Positions 1 to 11,020 of a stretch of DNA of 64,000 nt are shown here, in pieces (positions within the stretch are counted from its first letter, which is position 1; each line of letters starts with the position of its first letter). The DNA is taken from contig JBCFYV010000012.1 in NCBI GenBank assembly GCA_039000515.1, forward strand, positions 128,536,652-128,600,651, in the 5' to 3' direction. The notes beneath the pieces are model-generated. The model saw only the letters and a program-made list of their open reading frames with translations. It had not been told where the DNA came from and made no database searches. The stretch comes from Timema cristinae (taxonomy: Eukaryota; Arthropoda; Insecta; Phasmatodea; Timematidae). The position numbers and the translations under genes were made by a program.

Positions 1-3000
1 TGTAGAGGAACCCAGTGAGTGTAGAGGAACAGTGGTGTAGAGGAACACTGTGAGTGTAGAGGAACACTGTGATGTAGAGGAACACTGTGGTGTAGAGGAA
101 CACTGTGGTGTAGAGGAACCCGTGGTGTAGAGGAACACGTGGTGTAGAGGAACCAGTGAGTGTAGAGGAACACGTGGTGTAGAGGACACTTGGTTAGAGG
201 AACCAGTGAGTGTAGAGGAACACGTGGTGTAGAGGAACACGTGGTGTAGAGGAACCTGTGGCTGTAGAGGAACACTGTGGCTGTAGAGAACCAGGAGTGT
301 AGAGGAACACGTGGTTAGAGGAACACTGTGGTGTAGAGGAACCCAGCGAGTGTAGAGGAACACGTGAGTGTAGAGGAACCGTGAGTGTAGAGAACACTGT
401 GGTGTAGAGGAACACGGAGTGTAGAGGAACACTGTGAGTGTAGAGGAACACGTGGTGTAGAGGAACACTGTGGTGTAGAGGAACCGGGTGTAGAGGAACC
501 CGTGAGTGTAGAGGAACACTGTGGTGTAGAGAACATGTGGTGTAGAGGAACACGTGAGTGTAGAGGAAACATGTGGCTGTAGAGGAACACTGTGGTGTAG
601 AGGAACACGTGGTGTAGAGGACATGTGGTGTAGAGGAACACTGTGGTGTAGAGGAACACGTGGCTGTAGAGAACACGTGAGTGTAGAGAACACGTGGTTA
701 GAGAACTGTGGCATGTTGAGGAACCAGGAGTGTAGAGAACACGGTGTAGAGGAACCCAGTGAGTGTAGAGGAACCTGTGGTGTAGAGGAACCGGAGTGTA
801 GAGGAACACAGTGGTGTAGAGGAACACGTGGTGTAGAGGAACACGTGAGTGTAGGAACACAGTGGTGTAGAGGAACACTGTGGTGTAGGGACACTTGGTG
901 TAGAGGAACACGGTGTAGAGAACACTGTGGTGTAGAGGAACACTGTGGTGTAGAGGAACACTGAGTGTAGAGGAACCAGTGAGTGTAAGGAACACTGTGG
1001 TGTAGAGGAACCTGGTGTAGAGGAACCGGAGTGTAGAGGAACCAGTGAGTGTAGAGGAACCAGTGAGTGTAGAGGACACGTGGTGTAGAGGACCGAGTGT
1101 AGAGGAACCCAGTGAGTGTAGAGGAACAGTAGTGTAGAGGAACACTGTGGCTGTAGAGGAACACTGTGAGTGTAGAGGAACACTGTGGCTGTAGAGGAAC
1201 CCAGCGAGTGTAGAGGAACACTGTGAGTGTAGAGGAACACAGTGAGTGTAGAGGAACACAGTGAGTGTAGAGGAACACTGTGAGTGTAGAGGAACACAGT
1301 GGTGTAGAGGAACACAGTGAGTGTAGAGGAACACAGTGAGTGTAGAGGAACACTGTGAGTGTAGAGGAACACTGTGAGTGTAGAGGAACACAGTGAGTGT
1401 AGAGGAACACTGTGAGTGTAGAGGAACACTGTGAGTGTAGAGGAACCCAGTGAGTGTAGAGGAACACTGTGAGTGTAGAGGAACACAGTGAGTGTAGAGG
1501 AACACAGTGAGTGTAGAGGAACACTGTGGCTGTAGAGGAACCCAGTGAGTGTAGAGGAACCAGCGAGTGTAGAGGAACCCAGTGAGTGTAGAGAACACAG
1601 TGAGTGTAGAGGAACACAGTGAGTGTAGAGGAACACTGTGAGTGTAGAGGAAACTGTGAGTGTAGAGGAACACAGTGAGTGTAGAGGAACACTGTGGCTG
1701 TAGAGGAACCAGCGAGTGTAGAGGAACCAGTGAGTGTAGAGGAACACTGTGAGTGTAGAGGAACACTGTGGCTGTAGAGGAACCAGCGAGTGTAGAGGAA
1801 CACTGTGAGTGTAGAGGAACACTGTGGCTGTAGAGGAACACTGTGGCTGTAGAGGAACCCAGTGAGTGTAGAGGAACACGTGAGTGTAGAGGAACACTGT
1901 GGCTTAGAGGAACCAGCGAGTGTAGAGGAACACAGTGAGTGTAGAGACACTGTGGCTGTAGAGGAACCCAGCGATGTAGAGGAACCCATGAGTGTAGAGG
2001 AACACTGTGAGTGTAGAGGAACACTGTGGGTAGAGGAACCCGCGGTGTAGAGGAACACTGTGGTGTAGAGGAACCAGGAGTGTAGGAACAGTGAAAGTAG
2101 AGGAACACTGTGAGTGTAGAGGAACAGTGGTGTAGAGGAACACTGGAGTGTAGAGGAACACTGTGAGTGTAGAGGAACACTGTGGCTGTAGAGAACACTG
2201 GAGTGTAAGGAACACAGTGAGTGTAGAGGAACACAGTGAGTGTAGAGGACACTGTGATGTAAGGAACACTGAGTGTAGAGGAACACAGTGAGTGTAGAGA
2301 ACACAGTGAGTGTAGAGGAACACTGTGAGTGTAGAAGTGTAGAGGAACACTGTGGTTGTAGAGGAACCCAGCGAGTGTAGAGGAACACTGTGGCTGTAGA
2401 GGAACACTGTGGCTGTAGAGGAACACTGTGGCTGTAGAGGAACACTGTGGCTGTAGAGGAACACTGTGGCTGTAGAGGAACACAGTGGCTGTAGAGGAAC
2501 CCAGTGAGTGTAGAGGAACCCAGCGAGTGTAGAGGAACACAGTGAGTGTAGAGGAACCCAGCGAGTGTAGAGGAACCCAGTGGCTGTAGAGGAACACTGT
2601 GGCTGTAGAGGAACACTGTGGCTGTAGAGGAACACTGTGGCTGTAGAGGAACACAGTGGCTGTAGAGGAACCCAGTGAGTGTAGAGGAACCCAGTGAGTG
2701 TAGAGGAACCCAGTGAGTGTAGAGGAACCCAGCGAGTGTAGAGGAACCCAGTGAGTGTAGAGGAACACTGTGGTTGTAGAGGAACCCAGCGAGTGTAGAG
2801 GAACACTGTGAGTGTAGAGGAACACTGTGGCTGTAGAGGAACACTGTGGCTGTAGAGGAACACTGTGGCTGTAGAGGAACACTGTGGCTGTAGAGGAACA
2901 CTGTGGCTGTAGAGGAACACAGTGGCTGTAGAGGAACACAGTGGCTGTAGAGGAACACTGTGGCTGTAGAGGAACACTGTGGCTGTAGAGGAACCCAGTG

Positions 3001-3748
3001 AGTGTAGAGGAACACAGTGAGTGTAGAGGAACACTGTGAGTGTAGAGGAACACTGTGGCTGTAGAGGAACACAGTGAGTGTAGAGGAACCCAGCGAGTGT
3101 AGAGGAACACAGTGAGTGTAGAGGAACCCAGCGAGTGTAGAGGAACACTGTGGCTGTAGAGGAACACTGTGGCTGTATAGGAACACTGTGGCTGTAGAGG
3201 AACACAGTGAGTGTAGAGGAACACTGTGGCTGTAGAGGAACCCAGTGAGTGTAGAGGAACCCAGTGAGTGTAGAGGAACACTGTGGCTGTAGAGGAACAC
3301 TGTGGCTGTAGAGCACCCAGTGAGTGTAGAGGAACACTGTGGCTGTAGAGGAACACTGTGGCTGTAGAGGAACACTGTGGCTATAGAGGAACACTGTGAG
3401 TGTAGAGGAACACTGTGGCTGTAGAGGAACCCAGTGAGTGTAGAGGAACACTGTGGCTATAGAGGAACCCAGTGAGTGTAGAGGAACCCAGTGAGTGTAG
3501 AGGAACACTGTGGCTGTAGAGGAACACTGTGGCTGTAGAGGAACACTGTGGCTGTAGAGGAACCCAGTGAGTGTAGAGGAACACTGTGGCTATAGAGGAA
3601 CCCAGTGAGTGTAGAGGAACCCAGCGAGTGTAGAGGAACACTGTGGCTGTAGAGGAACCCAGCGAGTGTAGAGGAACACTGTGGCTGTAGAGGAACACTG
3701 TGGCTGTAGAGGAACACTGTGGCTGTAGAGGAACACTGTGGCTGTAGA
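1..3748. repeat. 19-bp minisatellite array, about 195 copies
   Basis: Head-to-tail copies of a 19-bp unit, consensus TGTAGAGGAACACTGTGGC with variants ending CCAGTGAG, CCAGCGAG or CACAGTGAG. The right part (about 2,340-3,748) is regular. The left part, and a patch near 1,860-2,340, is full of 1-3 bp deletions that often turn the unit core into CACGTG. The array runs off the left edge of the window. Because 19 is not a multiple of 3 and the minus strand of the unit has no stop codon, very long open frames occur on that strand; they are not genes. Confidence 0.97.
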
Positions 3749-4490
3749 GTGTAGTGTAGTCTCAAGGTCAGTCTCGGTCAAACTCATCTCACAGCACCTA
3801 TCAATTATAGCAACAAAAATGGCCGCAAATGATTGAGCGCGCGTCAGAGATGATCTTACGAACAGAATATAATCACACAACGGCCTTGAGTGAGACTATA
3901 GAATGTATTCACTCTAAACAAGCACTAAATGTTGATTAAAGGTACGTTCCACCCTAGCTGCAATCTGGTGCTCAAACCGAGCGAGAGGTAGACCGGGGAC
4001 CGCCCCTTGCAAAAGTTGGGAGGTGGAAGCGCCGTGGTGAGATATAGAACTACTGCTCCATGACCGTGTTGTGCCCACTTGTACCCATCACACCAATGTG
4101 TCAGGAAGGTTTCATTCAGAAGAAGTGCACCCGACCGGGATCCAACCCCATCTACCCCGTCTAATCGTATCATATATCATATTATGAGGGTGATGGTGAG
4201 TATGAGGGTGATAGTGAGTATGAGGGTGTGGAACCAGCAGAAACTCATAAATCTAAGTAACCAAACCATGGTGACCATTGGGGTAACTCCCCTTTAGAGA
4301 AAAAATACCCAAGGTACCAAGCGTTAATTGAAACCGGGACACCAAGTTTTGTAGCCAGTGCTGATCACTTTACACAAAAGAAAAGCTAAACAAATTTTGA
4401 AGTTTTGTTAATATCTTTAGATGATCGAATCCTCGCGGAAGATATTCTTCGTTCGAGTGTGGATAGTAAGCTTTGCTCGCGAGCTGGACT
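3749..4490. other. Unique spacer between two arrays
   Basis: No recognisable gene. An 18-bp unit (TATGAGGGTGATGGTGAG) is repeated about 2.5 times at 4,183-4,228. The open frames here are short and have no recognisable motif. Confidence 0.6.
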
Positions 4491-5142
4491 CGGTCATATA
4501 TCACCACACACGTTCTACACACTAGGTCATATGTCACCACACACGTTCTACCACTCAGTCATACGTCACCACACACGTTCTACCACTAGGTCATATGTCA
4601 CCACACACGTTCTACCACTAGGTCATATGTCACCACACTCGTTCTACCACTCGGTCATATGTCACCACACACGTTCTACCACTAGGTCATATGTCACCAC
4701 ACTCGTTCTACCACTAGGTCATATGTCACCACACACGTTCTACCACTAGGTCATATGTCACCACACTCGTTCTACCACTCGGTCATACGTCACCACACAC
4801 GTTCTACCACTAGGTCATATGTCACCACACACGTTCTACCACTAGGTCATATATCACACTCGTTCTACCACTAGGTCATATGTCACCACACACGTTCTAC
4901 CACTAGGTCATATGTCACCACACTCGTTCTACCACTCGGTCATACGTCACCACACACGTTCTACCACTAGGTCATACGTCACCACACACGTTATACCACT
5001 CGGTCATATGTCACCACACACGTTCTACCACTAGGTCATATGTCACCACACTCGTTCTACCACTCGGTCATACGTCACCACACACGTTCTACCACTAGGT
5101 CATATGTCACCACACACGTTCTACCACTAGGTCATATATCAC
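4491..5142. repeat. 32-bp tandem array, about 20 copies
   Basis: The unit is roughly AGGTCATATGTCACCACACA followed by CGTTCTACCACT (32 bp). Alternating variants differ at CATATG/CATACG, CACACACG/CACACTCG and CTAGG/CTCGG. One copy near 4,850 lacks part of the unit. The variant order partly repeats, which suggests block duplication. Confidence 0.95.
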
Positions 5143-5854
5143 GCGCTGTCGGTTGATTATTCGGATACAGCTCTAGTCCGCTTCATGGCTATCTCCCCAG
5201 CTACACCGTACCTGGGCTCTGCGGCCCCTAACAGTGCAACCAGTGATACCCACCGGGACCGGTTGGAGGGAGGAGTTAGCTCCTCCTAGTGATCGGCCAT
5301 CACGAGGAAGCCAAGAGCTCAGCCTCCGAACAGTCGTCTCCTCAAACCTAGGTTCTCAAAAGCCCAGTACTTTCTGTCTCCCAACCTTGGCTGGATGTTT
5401 ATAGATCCGTCAGTACGGGAAGATGGTAAAGACAGTCTAGTGCGCGTGCGCGGACCGCCGGACGTTGGGCGGGTTGCCTTACTCCTGAGCCCACCCCGCT
5501 TCCCTCTATTAGAATAATCTTTGCTACGAATTTGCTACAAAGTCGGCAATTTACAGCACTCCTCTAAAAACTTTGTCAAAAACTTGGCACTGACCCTGTC
5601 TGCAGTGTGAATACCTCGTACCCTCCACGCACGTGCGAGCTACAAGTAGGCCCGTCGTTAGTGACACATTCAACCAACAAGCGCTGTAGTAATTATGAAT
5701 GTGATAACAGAACTAGGGTCTCTTATTGTTTTAATATAACTCATTTAAAAATGTCAAAGTCCTTGATAAATTAAACGGAGAGTTAAATTTGAAGCTTTGG
5801 ACTTTTGATTGCATGCGTTTCATTAAAATAACTGAAATTTTCTTCAAGAAAAAA
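5143..5854. other. Non-repetitive stretch, no gene seen
   Basis: The first ~380 bp are more GC-rich than their surroundings and then give way to AT-rich sequence. No open frame of note and no recognised motif. It could be the edge of an old transposon, but no ends are visible. Confidence 0.4.
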
Positions 5855-6736
5855 TGAGTAGGTGGGTTGCAAAACTGTCTCGTTCATTATTAGATTTAGC
5901 TTTAAAATATGACGTTTTCTGCAAAACTGTTCTTTTCCAGCTCCCTGTTAGGTGCAAAACTTTCCTTCTCCCAACCTATGGTTTATTAACAAAACTCTCC
6001 TTTTCCAATATTCAATATGGCTATTGATGCTGTCTTATATTCAAAACAATCTTTCTCCTTGGCTGCATAGACTATGAGCTTATTACTCCTTTTTATTGCT
6101 TTTAACCCCATTACAAAAGTGACATCGGAACCGACTTGCCAATCCTAAAGAGGAGTGACTGTAGGCAACATGGTACCTGATCATCTGCCAAACATAGTTC
6201 CTGTAAAAGAAGTAAAACTAAAATATGTGGATAAACTTCTATCTAAGCACTTTGGTGAAGGGTGAAAAGACATGGCTAACCTCAACTACTTTAAAACTGT
6301 TATTGATTCTCAATCTGAAGATGTACAGCATATTGAAGTGAACAAAGACGAAGAAAAGTTTGAAGAGATAGGTGATCTGGTTAATATAAATCTGTTTTAA
6401 CTCTTGATTCACAAATTAGTCTTCTTTTGATTGAATAAATATTAGTAAATTTGTACGAATAGATTGTTATACCTAACACTTATGTTTTATTTCAAAACCG
6501 CTATATTCTAATGTGTGTACCTGCAAAACTGTCCTTTTCCAAAATATAGTTCTAATTATTATCCAAACCGTATTGTCAATATTTGTGAAATTTACCAAAT
6601 TGACCCAGGTTGATATACTTTCATACCAGGTAAAGTTTCATAAAAATCTAAACATAAATAAACATATTACAGGTTTTTTTGATTTCCTCAAAATTCTACC
6701 ATAATGGATAAGGACCGTTTTGCAACTCACCTACTC
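5855..6736. mobile_element. DNA transposon with ~25-bp terminal inverted repeats, family unknown
   Basis: The left end TGAGTAGGTGGGTTGCAAAA (5,855 on) is matched in inverted orientation at 6,713-6,736 (reverse complement TGAGTAGGTGAGTTGCAAAA), continuing with few mismatches. Inside, a sub-motif like GCAAAACTGTCCTTTTCCA recurs at several positions (near 5,920, 5,950, 5,990 and 6,520). A relic reading frame lies at about 6,170-6,400. No clear target duplication is visible. Confidence 0.65.
6170..6400 (+). pseudogene. Relic ORF inside the 5,855-6,736 TIR element
   Basis: From the ATG near 6,170 the frame runs about 76 codons to TAA at about 6,400, with one internal TGA (context G-stop-K, probably an old tryptophan codon). 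The peptide begins M-V-P-D-H-L-P-N and is lysine-rich, then acidic. I do not recognise the family. Its position between terminal inverted repeats suggests a fragment of a transposon-encoded protein. It is too short for a whole transposase. Confidence 0.35.
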
Positions 6737-7119
6737 AAATATATTTTCCAAAACCCTTCTTTTAATAATAGCACGACTCACCGCTAGAGCGCTTCGTTTC
6801 TAGACCGAACCGAATTGAGCCGAACCATTACGAATGTTCTGTGAAGCGTAGACTCCTCACTTATAAGTTGTATTATTTAGTTGTGTTTGGACTTTGGGGA
6901 GATAGGATTATTGCTGGAAATAGTGACAAATAGATTCAAGACGGCTAAATTTAACGTCTCTGGTGATTTTATCATTTTACTACAGTGATTGGAGTCATAA
7001 ATAAGTAAGTAATACAAACATGTTATCCAACAATCGCTTCAGTTAGCTTAAATTGAAAGTAAACTATTTTGAATTCCTTGCAGTTATTCCCCACCGGTCT
7101 TACAGGAAATCTTTAGACT
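6737..7119. other. AT-rich spacer, nothing recognised
   Basis: No gene, repeat or motif that I can support. Confidence 0.4.
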
Positions 7120-7372
7120 AGGAAATTTTTAGGTAGTGGTTCTTTGTCATTGCCGCCCATTTTGTTTTTAAATTTCTTTGTCAACATCACTTTTTTCATT
7201 TCTTTGTCAACGCCGCTCTGAAGTTTTTAGGAAATTTTTAGGTAGTGGTTCTTTGTCAATGCCGCCCATTTTGTTTTTAAATTTCTTTGTCAACATCACT
7301 TTTTTCATTTCTTTGTCAACGCCGCTCTGAAGTTTTTAGGAAATTTTTAGGTAGTGGCTCTTTGTTAATGCT
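7120..7372. repeat. 109-bp direct repeat, 2.3 copies
   Basis: Units start at 7,120, 7,229 and 7,338 with AGGAAATTTTTAGGTAGTGG. Inside each unit TTTCTTTGTCAACRYC-type motifs recur two to three times, so the 109-bp unit is itself built from shorter degenerate repeats. The first two copies are almost identical. Confidence 0.9.
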
Positions 7373-8912
7373 GCCCTTAGGAAGTGTGAGCGCGCGTGTC
7401 TGTGTGTCAGAACAAATAAAAACTCATTTACTCGTGTATCTTTTCGGACGGTTATTAAATTGATTGCCTGTATTTAGTTTATTGTTAGTATGGATAAATA
7501 CTGCCTATTCAGGCCTTGGGAAGAGTAGCCAACATCAAAAAGTCAAGATTCTCTTTTACACGAAGATAGCAGCAGGGAGTATTTTTATGAACAGTTTATA
7601 AATAATAACTTAATTATTTATCATTTGCTTGCTCAGCGATGGTGATAATATTAATCTAAATATAAAATGACCCAAAATGTAAAGCTTTTTATTTATTTTA
7701 TTTAGGAAAATCATGAAGCTTCGACATTTATCAAAATCTAAAGTTCAATTTTTTGACGATCACAATACTGTCTCTCTCCAAGGGGTTGAGAGAGTAAAAA
7801 CTCCAAAGAGCTTCTAGGGCGGTCCATATTTTTTTTAAATGTTAAAGACTTCTTTAAATAAATTCTTAAGTCTTACGGCATTCGATTTTAAAAATATTCT
7901 AGAGGAAGGACTTTTCTAAATAACTTATAGAGGCGTGTGACTACTTTATAATTATATAATATAATTAAAATGTTATATATTTGTATTTGTGTTTAAATTT
8001 AAATCTCATTTATGGGGGGTGCCAGAGTAAAAAAGGTGTCAAATATTTAAAAGCTTTTGACATAATATGCTAATTAATTGTCTTTCTTTTTTCCCTTTTA
8101 AGATATGATTAAAAACACTTGTATTGATACTGTGAAGGTTTTGGTAAATATAATATATAATATAATAGCTAGGGTGTGAGAGGTTTAATAGAGAAGTATT
8201 AATATCCTTGGACGCGAATTTCCTAATCAACATCGAGATTATTAGACCGCTGTTCGGTGTCAAAGAGATGCCGTTCTTTTGAGTGCGTGTCGATGCTGTA
8301 CTAGAGTCTTTCTTGCATTCAGACTAATAATATCCTGGACTAACGATTCGTTTTCCGCTTACACCGGCGGTTGGTTTACATTCTCAGGGGCTCTGCGGAA
8401 ATATAACTTACAAATAAGTAATAATGGCTTCACTCGTGAATCGTTTCGGCCTCTACCTCAAAATTAATAACGAGTAAAGATACGATGTAGGTATCGACGA
8501 AAGCTCGAGGTTTCTAGCTTAGCTTTTACCACAACAGTGTAAATATTTTCAAACTAGCGCATTCCATTCTAGTGAACGCATAGCTTAGTTTGTTTACAAG
8601 TCGTCCCACCAAAAACAATACTCATCATAAATACATTACTAATACCAACACTCACGACCAAGATAGACATAACATTTTCCCGATTATTTTAATCCTCACA
8701 TTAAAAAAAATAAGCGTGTAGAGTTTAAACCTCTAGAATTGCTGGATCTAAACATATTACGTGCCCCGAATATCTGAGTACACGGGGCCAGCCACAGGCT
8801 TATGAACATCTTCGTTCCAGATTTAACAGGGGTCCCGGCCCCCCAACCCTTTAGCGTGGCCCAACACTTTTTAATCAGCTGACACGTCTCCGACCACAAT
8901 CTTAGCAGGTAT
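7373..8912. other. AT-rich, gene-free stretch
   Basis: Only short open frames, none with recognisable domains. There is a short palindromic AT-rich run (TATAATTATATAATATAATT) near 7,945. The ~75-codon minus-strand frame at 8,696-8,923 has no family features and runs into the 60-bp array. Confidence 0.4.
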
Positions 8913-10291
8913 GCTGTTCTCATGAAGTGGGGATCCCCTCCTAACCAACACCTCCATCACACTCCTATTCACCTGTTCTCATGAAGTGGGGATCCCCCTC
9001 CTAACCAACACCTCCATCACACTCCTCCTCACCTGTTCTCATGAAGTGGGGATCCCCCTCCTAACCAACACCTCCATCACACTCCTCCTCACCTGTTCTC
9101 ATGAAGTGGGGATCCCCTCCTAACCAACACCTCCATCACACTCCTATTCACCTGTTCTCATGAAGTGGGGATCCCCCTCCTAACCAACACCTCCATCACA
9201 CTCCTCCTCACCTGTTCTCATGAAGTGGGGATCCCCCTCCTAACCAACACCTCCATCACACTCCTATTCACCTGTTCTCATGAAGTGGGGATCCCCCTCC
9301 TAACCAACACCTCCATCACACTCCTCCTCACCTGTTCTCATGAAGTGGGGATCCCCCTCCTAACCAACACCTCTATCACACTCCTCCTCACCTGTTCTCA
9401 TGAAGTGGGGATCCCCCTCCTAACCAACACCTCTATCACACTCCTCCTCACCTGTTCTCATGAAGTGGGGATCCCCCTCCTAACCAACACCTTCATCACA
9501 CTCCTATTCACCTGTTCTCATGAAGTGGGGATCCCCTCCTAACCAACACCTCCATCACACTCCTATTACCTGTTCTCATGAAGTGGGGATCCCCCTCCTA
9601 ACCAACACCTCCATCACACTCCTATTCACCTGTTCTCATGAAGTGGGGATCCCCCTCCTAACCAACACCTCCATCACACTCCTCACCTGTTCTCATGAAG
9701 TGGGGATCCCCCTCCTAACCAACACCTCCATCACACTCCTCCTCACCTGTTCTCATGAAGTGGGGATCCCCCTCCTAACCAACACCTCCATCACACTCCT
9801 CCTCACCTGTTCTCATGAAGTGGGGATCCCCTCCTAACCAACACCTCTATCACACTCCTCCTCACCTGTTCTCATGAAGTGGGGATCCCCTCCTAACCAA
9901 CACCTCCATCACACTCCTATTCACCTGTTCTCATGAAGTGGGGATCCCCCTCCTAACCAACACCTCCATCACACTCCTATTACCTGTTCTCATGAAGTGG
10001 GGATCCCCCTCCTAACCAACACCTCCATCACACTCCTATTCACCTGTTCTCATGAAGTGGGGATCCCCCTCCTAACCAACACCTCCATCACACTCCTCAC
10101 CTGTTCTCATGAAGTGGGGATCCCCCTCCTAACCAACACCTCCATCACACTCCTCCTCACCTGTTCTCATGAAGTGGGGATCCCCCTCCTAACCAACACC
10201 TCCATCACACTCCTCCTCACCTGTTCTCATGAAGTGGGGATCCCCCTCCTAACCAACACCTCCATCACACTCCTCTTCACCTGTTTTCATC
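8913..10291. repeat. 60-bp tandem array, about 23 copies
   Basis: The unit begins CTGTTCTCATGAAGTGGGGA and continues with TCCCCCTCCTAACCAACACC and TCCATCACACTCCTATTCAC. Every unit has the 10-bp palindrome GGGGATCCCC. Variants are 59-60 bp (CCCC or CCCCC; CTATTCAC, CTCCTCAC or CTCAC). The order of variants around 9,540-9,760 is repeated around 9,970-10,190, which points to a block duplication. As 60 is a multiple of 3, plus-strand frames encode a 20-residue repeat and break wherever a unit loses a base, so they are not credible genes. Confidence 0.96.
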
Positions 10292-11020
10292 TTATTAATA
10301 CAGTAAATAACATTTTATTTTCTCACCGACTTGTTTAACCACCAACCCCCACCCAATACATTCCCCTTGGAATATTAAGGGTGCTCTAAGTGTCTTGAAT
10401 GTGCTCCACCTCTAGTTCAGGGACTGTACCTCTAAACCAGCTGATAGTCACAATATTTATAATAGCATTACAGGAATCCAATGACACTTCATTCGAGATT
10501 ATTAAATATAACTTTGTTAAAGTGACACGGAAACAAATAACCTGGAAGTTTCATATCAAAATAAAGTTATAGTGTATTAATCAGTTACCTTTCCATCCTA
10601 ACTAAACCTAACCTTCCACTAACCTTGCTACCGTTCCATCCTAGCTTAACCTAACCTTCCACTAACCTTGCTACCGTTCCATTCGCTAGTGAATTAAACT
10701 CTCCATGAATGTTGACAAAATAAACTATTTGAAGTTTGTAGTGTCGCTATGAGAAGGTAGGGTTCATGGACCGCACCAAATGTTGGTCGAGTACCTGTTG
10801 GACTGGTAGTGATAGTGTTAGCTCGCTAGTATCAAGTGGAATACAGTGATAGGTGCTCACACTGTTCTGGTAGAAGGACACGCCTTGACGCTCTATTTTA
10901 AATGAAGGTTGTTGTGGCTGGATCTTGCGCTCCTGATACGTATGTTGTATCTCTGGGAGAGTGGAGGGTGAAGAATCAGTGACGGTTATTTGGAGGGTGA
11001 TAGAGTGCATGAATGTCTAC
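10292..11020. other. Spacer with a two-copy 43-bp repeat
   Basis: Two 43-bp copies (10,593-10,635 and 10,636-10,678) share CCTAACCTTCCACTAACCTT. An 87-codon minus-strand frame (10,747-11,010) has no recognised domain and I do not call it a gene. Confidence 0.6.

Noticed and set aside
315..3356. A 1,013-codon minus-strand open frame (and three more of 160-534 codons)
   Set aside because: Produced by a 19-bp unit lacking stops on that strand; all three frames give the same 19-residue period. Not a protein gene.
9165..10338. Plus-strand frames with a 20-residue repeat (about 100-125 codons)
   Set aside because: A direct reflection of the 60-bp array; frames break whenever a unit loses a base.
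10593..10678. CCTAACC-like sequence as telomere repeat
   Set aside because: Only two copies of a 43-bp unit; not an arthropod TTAGG array.
10747..11010. 87-codon minus-strand frame
   Set aside because: No domain, no splice context, next to an array; likely chance.
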